From contig LSRY02000005.1 in the NCBI GenBank assembly GCA_001643675.2, positions 684,501 to 748,500 on the forward strand: 64,000 nt of DNA. The letters run 5' to 3'. The notes beneath the pieces are model-generated. The model was not told where the DNA came from, made no database searches, and was given only the letters and a program-made list of their open reading frames with translations. Source of the DNA: Monocercomonoides exilis (Eukaryota > Preaxostyla > Oxymonadida > Polymastigidae). Within the stretch, counting starts at the first letter, position 1; every line of letters begins with the position of its first letter. Position numbers and translations under genes: made by a program. Positions 12,401 through 23,400 of this stretch are shown here, piece after piece.

Positions 12401-15196
12401 GCGCTTTCATCCTCACTCACTTCGTTTCCACCTGGTTCAACTTTGTCTTTAACATCTCCTTCTTCATCGCCTTCTTCACATTCATCATCATCATCATCAT
12501 CTTCTTCTTCTTCTTCTTCTTCTTCTGTTCCTGTCACTTGCTCAACCCCACCCTCAATGGAAACACCTCAAAAGCTGTTTCCTTCACCCGAAGAGCATTC
12601 ACATTCAAACAATGCTAATCTCACTTCTGATGAGTCTTCTTCTTCTTCTTCTTCTTCTTCTTCTTCTTTATCCACCCCACCACAACCACACACACCAACA
12701 TCCATTGCAAACAAACAATTCACTTCTTCATTTGGTTCAACTTCTTCTACTTCTTCTACAACTTCTTCTTCTTCCATTTCAACACCTCCTCCACATTCGA
12801 TGACATCATCATCATCTTCTTCTTCTTCCTCTCCTTCTTCCTCATCCTCTTCCTCCTCTCCCACAATGTCTCTAACCACAATGATGCTCTCCCCCTCAGC
12901 CACATTCTCTTCCCTCTCAATCCTTTCTTCTCCATTCACTTCTTCCGCCATGCCTCTTCCTGCTGCCAAAGTCACCTTTCAGCTGCCTCCTTCCCACCTC
13001 CTCTCAGTCGTCTCTGCTCAACAACAACAGCAGCCAAAGCAATCAAATACATCAAATGCATCCAACCCACCAAAACTAACAAATCTAACAAATCTAACAA
13101 ATCTTTCAAAACAATCAAAACTCACAAAGCAATCAAAATCAGCTCAAAAGCCCTCTTCCTCTGCAGCTCCTTTGCGCAGTGTGAATGCTCCTCTGCCTCT
13201 TGTCACTTCTTTGGAAGAGCCACGTTCAGTGCTCTTTCTGGTGACACAAATACAACAAGCCCTGAGTCATCCAGAGCAGATGGCGAGTGCACGAGGAGAA
13301 TGTGTTTCTTCTCCCTTCGCTTTCTCGAAGCATTACTCGACAGTCTCTTTGAAGAGATTCATGGCTCGTGCATTGACACGAAGGAGAGGGAGAGAAGAGG
13401 AAAAGAAAGAGGAAGAGACAAGGAGAAATGAAAGAGCAAGTGCTTCTTCTTCTTCTTCTTCTTCTTCCACACCCTCTGCCTCTGCCTCTGCCTCTGCCTC
13501 TGCCTCTTCCTCATCCTCATCCTCCCATCCTGCCCTTCCCTCCACAACACCTCCTCCTCTTCTCGACTTCTCACCTGCAAACAAACAGCTTCCCCCTCCT
13601 TTGCGTGTCGTGGCGTGGGTCGACTACACAAATCGCTATGGCTTCGGCATTCAGCTGTCAAACAGGCACACGTGTGTGTTCTTCAACGACTCCACGTCGA
13701 TTCTGTCAGGCTTCCAGAGAAGCAGAGAGAGAAGCAGGGATGTTGTGAGGGTTGTGCTGAAGAGAGAGGAAGAGAAGGAGGAAAGGAAAGAGAAAGAGAA
13801 AGAGAAAGAGAAAGAAGTAACAGAAGTTGCATGCTCAAAAGACAAACACACTGCCACATCTTCATCCAAAGAGAATATTCCCCCTTGTTTCTATTCAGAG
13901 CTCCAGTTTTGGCCAAAGCGCGAAACAAAGAACAAAGAAGAAGAAGAAGAAAAAGAGAAAGAGAAAGAGAAAGAGAAAGAAGAAGAAGAAGAAGAAGACA
14001 CAACATCGGATATTCAATCTATTTATGTGCCAGCATTCAAAGGAGTCAGCTGCTTCTTCTCGTTCAACCCGCCAAAAGCAGCAGGGAAGAAGTTGGGTGT
14101 GTTGAGACACATCAAAAAGTACTTCAGAGACACGGTGGGATGTTATGTGCCAGAGGAAGACAATTACTTGGAGGTGTGCTGGGAAGAGGAGGGGAAGGAA
14201 GAGAGAGAAGGGAGAGGAGAGAAAGAGGAGAGAAAGGAAAGAGAAGTGAAAAAAGAGAAGGAGAAGAAGAGAGAGAAGAGAGAAGGGGATAATGAAAAGG
14301 ATGAAGAGGAAGAAGAAGAAGAAGAAGAGGACGAAGATGATGATGAGTTTGAAGATCCAGAGCTGCAGATAGCAAGATATGGAGATGTGATTGACGAAGA
14401 AAGGAAGAAAGAATATCGAATGAAGATGGATGAGCTGAATGAAGATGACTTGAATGTTATCACTTCTGTTAGAGATGACTCAAAGAAATCATCTTCATCT
14501 GCTTCTGCTTCTGCTTCTTCCTCTTCTACCTCTTCCTCTTCTTCCTCCTCTCCTTCCTCTCCTTCCTCTTCCCCCGTCGAATTCGCTCCAAGCAACCCTC
14601 ATCTGATTGAGCTGACACCTCCTCGCCGCTTCTTCCCAGCCACTCAGCTGATGAAGTGTGTGCGGACGAAGCAGGCCATCCTCTTTGTCCTTTCAAATGG
14701 AACTGTCCAAGCAAACTTCCTCGACCACTCCAAAATCGTCATCTCCCCTGCTGTCCCTCATCCCTTTGTGTATTCGTGCATTTCTTCTAATAATAATAAT
14801 AATAATACTTCAAATACTTCTTCTTCTCCTTCTTCTCCTTCTTCTTCTTCTTCTTCTTCTCCTTCTCCTTCACTTGATGACTTGTCCTGTTTCTATCACT
14901 CATTCACTCCATTCCCTTCTGATCCATTCTCAAGAAGACATCCACCCAATCCTCACACTTCGTCCAAATTTGTGCCTTCCTTAGGATTTTCTCCGTCTGC
15001 ACGTTTCGATCTTATTCCCCCGCCTGACCCTCCCCTTCCCCCAATTTGTACTTACATTGAAAAGGACTGCAGAGAATCAACATTGTTTTTGGATGAAGCA
15101 ATTTCTACTTTTGGACAAGGGTTTTGCAAAAGATTGAGTAATCTTGCAGCATGTCTTCGAAATGTACTGGATCCTTTGCGTATTCAACACACATAG
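9452..15196 (+). CDS. PLK: Polo-like kinase with giant serine-rich linker
   Basis: Polo-like kinases drive mitotic entry, spindle and cytokinesis events and are targeted by their C-terminal polo boxes. Exons 9452-9570, 9632-9851 and 9920-15196 give 1,871 residues (human PLK1 has 603). Introns of 61 and 68 nt begin GTTTGC and GTATGT. The kinase domain spans about residues 30-284: GKGGFAKV loop, Lys59 in FAGKVV, HRDLKLGN with Asp153, DFG at 171, and T-loop RKTICGTPNYIAPE. All catalytic residues are intact. About 1,050 residues of Ser-homopolymer and Lys/Arg-poor sequence follow. Polo box 1 starts near 1339 (VVAWVDYTNRYGFGIQLS, CVFFNDST). Its closing helix (KKLGVLRHIKKYFRD) comes only after a Glu/Lys-rich insertion. 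Polo box 2 (KQAILFVLSNGTVQANF) is near 1685, and the C-terminal helix is retained. Long antisense frames here are artefacts of TCT/TCA runs. Confidence 0.95.
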
Positions 15197-15327
15197 CAAT
15201 TGGATTTTTTTTACAAAATTTTCATTTCACATTTATGTTTCTTTCTTTAAACTCGAAATTAATGATCTTAAATGAAAAAATATGGGAAATTTTTGTGTTT
15301 TCATGCTCTTAAATAAGTAGGATCGAA

Positions 15328-16195
15328 ATGGGTTTGTTAAAAACGTATTTTTGACATTTGGATACAATTCTGTATGTTATATTAAATAATATTACTATAG
15401 GAATTACTCGAGACTCAATTCACAAACGCCGTGCAACAAGTGGCAAGCAAAAGGAGTGGAGGAAAAAGAGAAAGTATGAAATTGGCCGTCCAGCAGCCAT
15501 GACCCATCTTGGTGGTGTTCGTGTCCATCCAGTACGTTGCCGTGGAGGAATCATCAAGCACAGAGCTCTTCGCCTTGAAACTGGAAACTTTTCATGGGGT
15601 TCTGAAGGTAAATAATTCTTTATATTTGCTTTTGTAAATAAAGTATTTCTTTTTAAAATTAAATTTAGTCACAACACGCAAGTGCAGAATTTTGAATGTT
15701 GTTTACAATGCATCGAACAATGTTTGTGAATTTTTTTTTAAAATTATGAAATATGTGCTCTATTTTGGTGAAATTATTGTTTAAATTTTCATGATTAACT
15801 GACAGGAACTTGTGAGAATGAAAGTTCTCGTCAAAGGATGCATTGTTGAAATCGATGCTTCTCCGTTTGCTGCATGGTATGAGAAACATTATGGCGTCTC
15901 AATTGGCAAAAAGAAGATTTCCAAAGCTCAGAAGGACAAAAAAGGAGGAAAAGAGAAAGCAGCCGAAAAGGAAACTGTTAAGAAGATGTCAGACCATCTT
16001 CATCGCAAAATGCAATTGCGTAACAAACACAGATCACTCTCAGAAGCTCTTGCTGCACAATTTCAGTCTGGAAGACTTCTTGCGCGCATTTCATCACGCC
16101 CAGGCCAATGTGGAAGAGCTGATGGATATATCTTAGAAGGTCCTGAACTCGAATTCTATTCCAAGAAAGTTGGAAAGAAGAAGGGAAATAAGTAA
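15328..16195 (+). CDS. RPS8: 40S ribosomal protein eS8 (RPS8)
   Basis: A structural protein of the small ribosomal subunit. Four exons, 15328-15331, 15401-15607, 15669-15721 and 15806-16195, give 217 residues (usual 200-210). The first exon is only ATG plus one base, spliced as ATGG|GA ATT to yield [12 protein letters not shown], the conserved eS8 start. Donors are GTTTGT, GTAAAT and GTTTGT. Hallmarks are [53 protein letters not shown] and the closing [21 protein letters not shown] short start exon directly after ATG is common in intron-containing ribosomal protein genes. A Lys-rich segment at about 135-160 is the normal variable loop. Confidence 0.97.
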
Positions 16196-16524
16196 ACTTC
16201 GGAAAAGGAGATTTCTCAATCTTTTTCATCTCAGTGATTTGTGATGTCTCTGGTGTTTCTCAACAAAAACAGGCAAAGTGCTGAGAATTGAACTTGAGCA
16301 TTAACACTATGTATTTATGTGGATTATTTAAATTAATAAGTGATGAAGTGTAAAAGTAAAAGCAAAATCAAAAATATTTATTTATTTCGTAAACAAATAA
16401 AAATAAACAAATTAATATTTTTTAATGATAACTATGTATTTTATGTAACTTTAACAATTTATTTTTTATCATATTAAAATATTACGTTTTATATTCTTAT
16501 TATGTCCAATGATCATCTCAAAAA
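16196..16524. other. Intergenic spacer
   Basis: AT-rich spacer between eS8 and calreticulin, with no gene visible. Confidence 0.65.
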
Positions 16525-17941
16525 ATGTTATTTGCTTTTATTGGTTTTCTCGTTTCAGTAGAAGCAAAAGTTTATTTTGCTGAGCAATTTGATTGTGTGT
16601 TTATTTCATTTTTAAATTTATTTTCTTTATTTGCCCTATGTTTTGAAATTATTGAACAATTATTAAAAATCGTTTTTTATTGCTTTTACTAAACTTGATA
16701 ATAATTTTTTCAAATAGACACATGGCCGCAAAGATGGAAATATAGTACAGCGCATCAAGAGGAAAACAAAGCTGGTAAATTCACATGGGAAAGACCTCCA
16801 AAATACTATCATCTCGAAGCTTCCAAAGGATTGAAGACATCGCAAGATGAAAGATATTATCATATCAGCGCAGATATTGGAGAAACTGTCACGAACTTTC
16901 GAAAGAATCTTTTCATTGGATTTACAGTGACACAAACTCAAGATATTAAATGTTCAGGATCATATCTAAAGTTTTTCAATGAGCCGTTTGATCAAGAAAA
17001 CTTTAACGGTGATACTCCATTTGAATTGATGTTTGGGCCCGATACTTGCGGCTCAATCAACGATCAAGTTCATGCGATTTTCAGACATGAAGGAAGAGAA
17101 CAAAAATCAAGAGCACGTATCAGATCCAAAGATGACAAAGAGACCCATTTGTATGCAATCAAATTGTACGCAAACGGATCATATGTTTTGCAAACGGATA
17201 TCAAAAAAGAGAATTGGGGTGAATTTCAGGATCAGTGGGGCAATTGGTACACACCTCGATTTGTATGTTCAATTTTTTTTTAAAAAAGAAAAATTAAAAT
17301 TCCATTATTTATGATAAACATTCTAGGTTGAGGATCCTGATGCAGAGAAGCCAGAAGAATGGGATGACCGAGAAGAAATACCAGATCCAAAAGATATTAA
17401 GCCAGCTGATTGGGATCAGCCGAAGTATATTCCAGATCCAAATGCCACAAAGATGAAGGATTGGAATGATACCATAGATGGAGAATGGCGTCGGCCTATT
17501 ATCCGTAATCCATTGTACCATGGAGAGTGGATTCAGAAGACCATTCCCAATCCGATGTGGATGGGGCCTTGGCAAAGACCACGTGTGCCAAACATGCAAC
17601 TCACTGAAGAAAAAGAAAGAAGGCAGAGCATTTGGTTCAGATATGTCGCAATTGATATATGGCAGGTTCAATCAGGGACCATCTTTGATAATATATTTAT
17701 TGGAGATGATGAAGCAGAGTTTGATGCATTTTTCAATGCAACTTTCAAGAAACAGAGAGAAGTAGAAGAGCCTGGATGGGAAGCAGAAGAACTAAGAAGG
17801 CAGGCTGACAGGAAAGTGAGAGATAAAAAGAAGAGAGACGAGAAATTGCAGAAGCGTTATGATCTTAAGCTTGATGATGAAGAAGATATTGAAGTGCCAA
17901 AAGGCGATGAAGACGATGAATTTTATTTGAATGAATTCTGA
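16525..17941 (+). CDS. CALR: Calreticulin, ER lectin chaperone, without a KDEL-type ending
   Basis: Calreticulin binds monoglucosylated glycoproteins and calcium in the ER lumen. Exons 16525-16594, 16718-17262 and 17327-17941 give 409 residues. Donors are GTGTGT and GTATGT. Exon 1 encodes a short signal peptide (MLFAFIGFLVSVEA) followed by KVYFAEQFDYTW, the mature N-terminus seen in the family. The globular lectin domain has KGLKTSQDERYY, FGPDTCG and KDDKETHLYAI. The P-domain holds about three type-1 repeats (DPDAEKPEEWDDREEIPDP and relatives) and about three type-2 repeats (NPLYHGEW, NPMWMGPW). It continues into IWFRYVAIDIWQVQSGTIFDN. The C-domain is short and mixed-charge rather than long and acidic. 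It ends DEFYLNEF with no K/HDEL motif and no membrane helix, so it is not calnexin. Confidence 0.95.
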
Positions 17942-19359
17942 GAGCATATTTTCATTGGAAAAGAAATGTATTACATAAACTTATCTTTTGAGGTGATGAT
18001 GAAGTGCTGTGAAATTATGTTTATCAAAAGTCATTTTGTAATTATTTGCAGTTCAGTGTTCTTTTGTTCAATTTATAAAAGTGTTTTCTTTTGATTTATC
18101 CATTTCTATTTTTTGATATGCGTGTTTTAAAATTAATATCTATTGCTTAAAATGCTTCCACATTCTTTTTTGTAATTATATCTTTTCAAAATTATAACTT
18201 TTCGCGTTTTCTTTTTGAAAATGAAAGATAAAAGAATGATTTTTCTGTTTCAATCTTGAATTGTTCATCAACACAAAAAATCAATTATAATTCATTGTTT
18301 TGTTTTTCCAAAAAATTTTTTGTTTCTTTACGTTTATTTTTTCCCAAATTCAGTTAATGAACAAAATTCTATCAGGAACAAAATTTTCATTAGGATAATT
18401 CTTTCTGAAACATCACAAATGTTGAATTTTCATGTTCATTGAAAATTTGCATGTTTTTATGAATTCTTGTTATCGAACAGTCAAATTTGACATGAATACA
18501 AGTCATTGCACATTGGAGTTTTTTTTTATTTTCCCGATCACATATAAGTTTGTTATTTAACACATGGGTGATTTTTTTTGAAATCAAATCTTTTTTCGGG
18601 GTGTATATTTCTCAAACGTTATTTATCATAGGAAAGAGATTTTGAATTCAAATGCTAAAATTATCACAATTGTATTAACACAAATGTTTCAACTGAATTA
18701 AAGATGAAAATGTGAATGATTAGCCTTTTCATTTTTCAATGTTCTTCAGTTTATATTTATGGAAATTTTTGTACCGAAAATTATGAAAAAAAAAATATGA
18801 TGTCATTAATAATCACCCAATTGAAAAATGAATATTTTCATTTTCATCTGAAAATCAAACAGAATAAACTTTTCGAAAATTTTATGGAATAAAAAATTCA
18901 TCTTTCCCATTTCCTACAAAATTAGCTGAAAGTTTTGTGTCAAAGAAAACGTGAAAAAGGTACAACAAGGACGATCCTTTATGAACTTATTCTTTCGTTC
19001 AAGTTGTGATCAGAAATTTTCTTAGAAAAAAAATTGAACAAACAATGGGGACACAATTCTTTCATTTATGAATAATTCAATAATTTGTTCCAAATTTATT
19101 CTGCAATTGAATAATTTTTATTCTAACATTCTCATGCAAATATAATAAAGAAATATTCAAAATTCGAGGAAAATCTTTGAAAGTTCCATGTGGAACAAAA
19201 TTAAAAAAACAAAAAATTTTGTCCCAATTCCTAAATAATTTCATTATCATTATTTGATTTATCAAATCGTTGAAGCTGTTATGTTCAATATTACAACGAT
19301 AGTAATTTTTATTTACAAAATTCTGAAAAAGAGTGATTTCAAAAAAGATTAGTTTTTTC

Positions 19360-19411
<52 letters not shown>

Positions 19412-19500
19412 ACTTGCTTGATAACAAAAAAATATAACAAATAACATTTTTTCAACATTCAATTTCGAATATTCTTAAATTTTTGGAAAAAAAAGATATT
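17942..19500. other. AT-rich intergenic spacer
   Basis: About 1.6 kb without a gene. It contains a run of 49 T at 19361-19409. I checked for tRNA-like and coding signals and see none. Some blocks look like old repeat debris, but I could not match them elsewhere in the window. Confidence 0.6.
19361..19409. repeat. Homopolymer T run (49 bases)
   Basis: An uninterrupted T tract immediately upstream of the nested MITEs. On the minus strand it would be an A tail, but no retroelement body is recognisable next to it. Confidence 0.95.
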
Positions 19501-19502
19501 TA

Positions 19503-20314
19503 CAGATACAGTCAAAACCGGATATAATCACGTCGAATACAATCACATTCGTTTATAGTCACATTTTTCCATGCACCGACATTTTTGGCCTATTTTTCAT
19601 TCATTTTCCATCGAATATAATCACAGGGATGAAAATATATAATCACATTTTAAATTATAATGGGCAATTTTTTCAATGAAAAATCGGTTTTTTGATCAAA
19701 AATTTCAAAAAATCGATTTTTCAAAATAATGTTAAAATAAGTCTGAATAACATAATGAAACACAAGAAATTGTTATTTCTATTGAAAAATGTGTATTTGT
19801 GAAGAATTTCAAAAATAAAAAAATCGACCCAAAAATAATTTATTAATTAATTAATTTTTATTTTTTTCTGTGTTAAGCAACATCGTGTATTATCACAATC
19901 GGATATAGTCACAAAAAGTTGTGCAAAAACCGATGTGATTATATCCGGTTTAGACTGTATCGCACAAAATACCGGACAAGATCGATATCTCAATTACAGC
20001 AAGAAGAAAAATTCTGATAATTTTCCCCAAAAAACATCTCATCAATACAAATTTATTCAAAATATAAAACTTTCAAAATAGCCTCATTTGTACTTAGAGA
20101 AAATTATTGTTTGATTTTTAGAGAAATAGGATTTTGAGTTTCTCCGAGATTTAAAAAAATAATTTTTTCTGAGCGCATATGAGGACATTTTGAAAGATTC
20201 GAATATCAAATGAGTTTGCATTGATGAGATATGTTTTGAGGAAAATTATCGGAATTATTTCTTTTGCGGTTATCGTGAAATCGATCTTGTCCTTAATTTT
20301 TTGTGCGATATCTG
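19503..20314. mobile_element. MITE family A, copy 2, split by a MITE B insertion
   Basis: The right end GTGCGATATCTG (to 20314) is followed by TA. The matching left end is split: CAGATA at 19503-19508 is followed by the complete MITE B, then TATCGCACAAAATACCGG from 19958. Removing MITE B and one TA restores CAGATATCGCAC, the exact reverse complement of the right end. TA flanks the whole at 19501-19502 and 20315-20316. Its own length without the insert is 361 bp, against 358 bp for copy 1. The body again folds back on itself. It ends about 150 bases before the start codon of giant protein A. Confidence 0.88.
19509..19957 (+). mobile_element. MITE family B, copy 1 (449 bp, nested in MITE A)
   Basis: Begins CAGTCAAAACCGGATATAAT and ends with the near-complement ATTATATCCGGTTTAGACTG. 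It is flanked by a TA duplication (19507-19508 and 19958-19959). The terminal repeats are about 25-30 bp and the internal sequence is non-coding. ATAATCAC-type motifs recur several times inside (TATAATCACA, TAGTCACA). The 57227-57675 copy has exactly the same length and orientation. Confidence 0.9.
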
Positions 20315-20462
20315 TATAACAGAAATGAATTTAAAGAAAAACAATTATAGATGAAACTAAATATAAACTTAAAGAACGATAACCACATTATTAATCATTT
20401 GGATAATATTAATGAATGATGTTATTAAGTTTTTTGATAATCCTTAACCATAATATAATATC

Positions 20463-23400
20463 ATGATGAGTTGTTTTGTTTTTATTTTTTTGTTCTGCGC
20501 AAACTTATCCTGCGATGCTGGCGAATTCTATTTTCTTGAAAAACTCAGAAAGAACGACTTCAGAAAAGACGTTGTTGTTCGTGATATTCTTGAACCACTT
20601 TGCGATTGTGAAAGAAGTCGAGAGTGTCTTCCTGAGAACGCATGCCTTCATCGATTACGCGAAATTGACAAGGACAATAGAAGGCGCTTATATGGACTTG
20701 CATCCATTTCAGCACCAGTTTCCATCTGCAATTCTTCTTTGAGTTTTTATTCCCTTCAATTAAATTCCGAAGGAGACGATGCAGTTGCATCGTTGTCTGA
20801 CCAATCAACGTTTTTTGTGGGCAATTGTCTGCTTTCTTTGTCCCAAGTGTCGGGTGCCGATTTTGTTCATTCGTGGGGTGGGTCGATGTGCTTTTTCAAT
20901 TTGTCGTTGGCTCTGTCTGGACCGAACTGCCTTGTTCATTCGCTGGTTTCGTTTCCTGAAGCAAGCGCACAGCAGGCACATCGAAATAGCATCAAAATCA
21001 TGGACTCTTCGTTTTCGTCCTTCGGACTGTTTGATTCGCAACCGCTTGTCCAATCTTCGTGCTGTGATGTGATTAAGATTGAGCTCTGCTCCTTTGAAAA
21101 CATATCTCAAGAGCATGCAAGGAACAACGTTTCTTGTGCACAATGCTCGTCATTCACATTGGCATCGTGCATTATTTGCTCGATTGCCAACCCAACAGAA
21201 GGCTGCATTGCACCAAGAATATCAGATGGATCACTTCATTTTTTGAATTCTTCGTTTTTGAGATGCTCCAAAACTGCTGGCCAGAAAATTAATCACACAG
21301 GTTCGGAGAACACACTTGTGGACAACTGCTTGTATGAGAATGTTAACGGAACAAGCATATCGCATATTTCAACTGGTTCTTGCGTTGTGACAAATACAGA
21401 TTTTTTCAATTCAAGAGAATGCCTTTGCATAAATCCCAATTACTTTAGTGTTTTCAATTCCATCAACAACACATTTAATCTGTTAATAAAAAATAGTTTT
21501 GTGAACTGTATTTCTCCTTGTAAAGGAGAAGGCCCATTTACCATCTCAAATAACAATATGACATCTTGCGAAGCAATTTGGGGTGGAGGTTGCATTCATA
21601 TTCATAGAGGATTTACTAAAAACGACATCATATCAGATTGTTCATTTAAGAACTGCTTTGTAACAGGAAGAGATGTTCATTGCAATGGTGGAGGCGCAAT
21701 TTGGAACGGAGAGGGAGCAAAAGTGTCATATTCAAATGTTGCTTTTGAAAACTGCTGCGCCAATGAAACAGTTGGAGGGGCAATCTATTTTGATTCAAGA
21801 GATATATCATTGGTGCATCACAGTTCACTTTCTTTTTGCTTATTTGTTGATTGCGATGCACTTGGTGATGGAAAAGATATCTATGCAGAAAGTCCGTGGC
21901 AAGATATATTGAAAGAAAGTCAATTCAAATGGTGCTTGACAAGCAACTTTGCCGAGGCTAATCGACTCGTTTTTGGAGTTGGAGGGGATAAAAGCAGTTG
22001 GATAGGGAAAAATGAGATTTATGTTGACACCATGGGAAGGGATGAACCATTGTGCGGCTGGAAGACTAATCCATGCTTGACTGTGAGGAACTCTGTCCGT
22101 GATGCAACTTCCGCAAAGAAAGATCATCCATCTCGCATCAACATTAATGCAGGTTCATATGTGGAACAACCGCTTGTGATTGATTCTAAATATCTGGTTT
22201 TTGAAGGATCAAGCAATTATGGAACAAAGTTGAGTGCCAGTTCTGTGAATGCGAAAGCGCTTGTTGAAGTGTCATCTGGGTATGCCTCTATGCTCGGGTT
22301 ATTCATCGTCAGAAACTCTTCTGCGTCGACTGAACAGCCGTTGTTCTCTGTTTCTTCAGCATCTGGGGAGCTTGTGCTCTGCTTGTGCAAAATATCAGCT
22401 GAACCATCGCAAGTTTCTCCATTCACAACAGCATTTGCAGCAGTGTCGGCTGGTCTCTTGAATGTGTCGAGCACGACTGTTGAGTCGATGATATTTTCAG
22501 ATGTGTCAGCTGTTAGGATGGAGTCGTCGACACTGCACTGCTTCAATTTCGAGAATGCGAGTTTCAGAGGCATCACGCGAAGCGAAGGAAGCGGATCGGT
22601 GTTTGATGTGACTTTGGCGAGTGGGGATGAATTGGATTTGGATGAGGTGTCATTCAGCAGATGTGTGTGCAGCAAAGGGGATGGAGGGTCTGTGAGCTGT
22701 GTTCTGGAGGGAGGTGGGAGATTGATGCTTGGCACCACAAAAAGAATTGAAATGGAGGGATGTGGAGTGCCGCAGGACAGCATCAGGAAAGGAAAAGGGG
22801 GAGGAGTGCATCTGAAAGTGGTAGGGAGTTCGTCGAACTTTGCGATATGTGATGCTGGGTTTGGTGGATGCACAGCGTGGAAGGGAAACAACATATTTGT
22901 TGATGCGATCTCGTTGAGCGTGTCAATAACAAGGAGCACATTCGGGTTTGTGGAGACAGGGATGAGTGACGATGATCTGATGGGGTTTGAAGAGGAGTGG
23001 AGGGCAGATCCAGTTCCGCTTCTGGCATATCTGCAGGTGTTCTCGGGGGCAGCGGTTGTTGGAGGAGCGAAAAGGCGAGATTTCTCGGGGTGTGGAACAG
23101 CGAACTATCCGTGCGGGAGCATTGGATATGCAGCAGGACTTCGGTTTGGGAGCAGGAAAAGAATAATCACGCTGAATGGAGACTTTGAATGGACAGAGTC
23201 GGTGGTGTTTGATGCGTTTGGGTGGGAGGTGAAAAGTCCCACGAGAGGGCAAGAAACAAAAGTGTCGAGTGGAGGCACGAGCACAGCGGAAGGAATGGTG
23301 ACTGTTGAGATTGGATCGCTCATTGCGAACCTGAGTCTTTCAGCAGCTACGGAGCTTGGGAGGCATTCTTGGTTCATATTGTGCCAGTGTGGTGAGCTGT

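Noticed and set aside
11437-14595. Minus-strand Glu/Asp-rich frames opposite the PLK linker
   Set aside because: They are the antisense reading of TCT/TCA serine runs (GAA/GAT/GAG), not genes.
19361-19409. T run as the tail of a minus-strand retroelement
   Set aside because: No reverse-transcriptase frame, no target duplication and no element body next to it.
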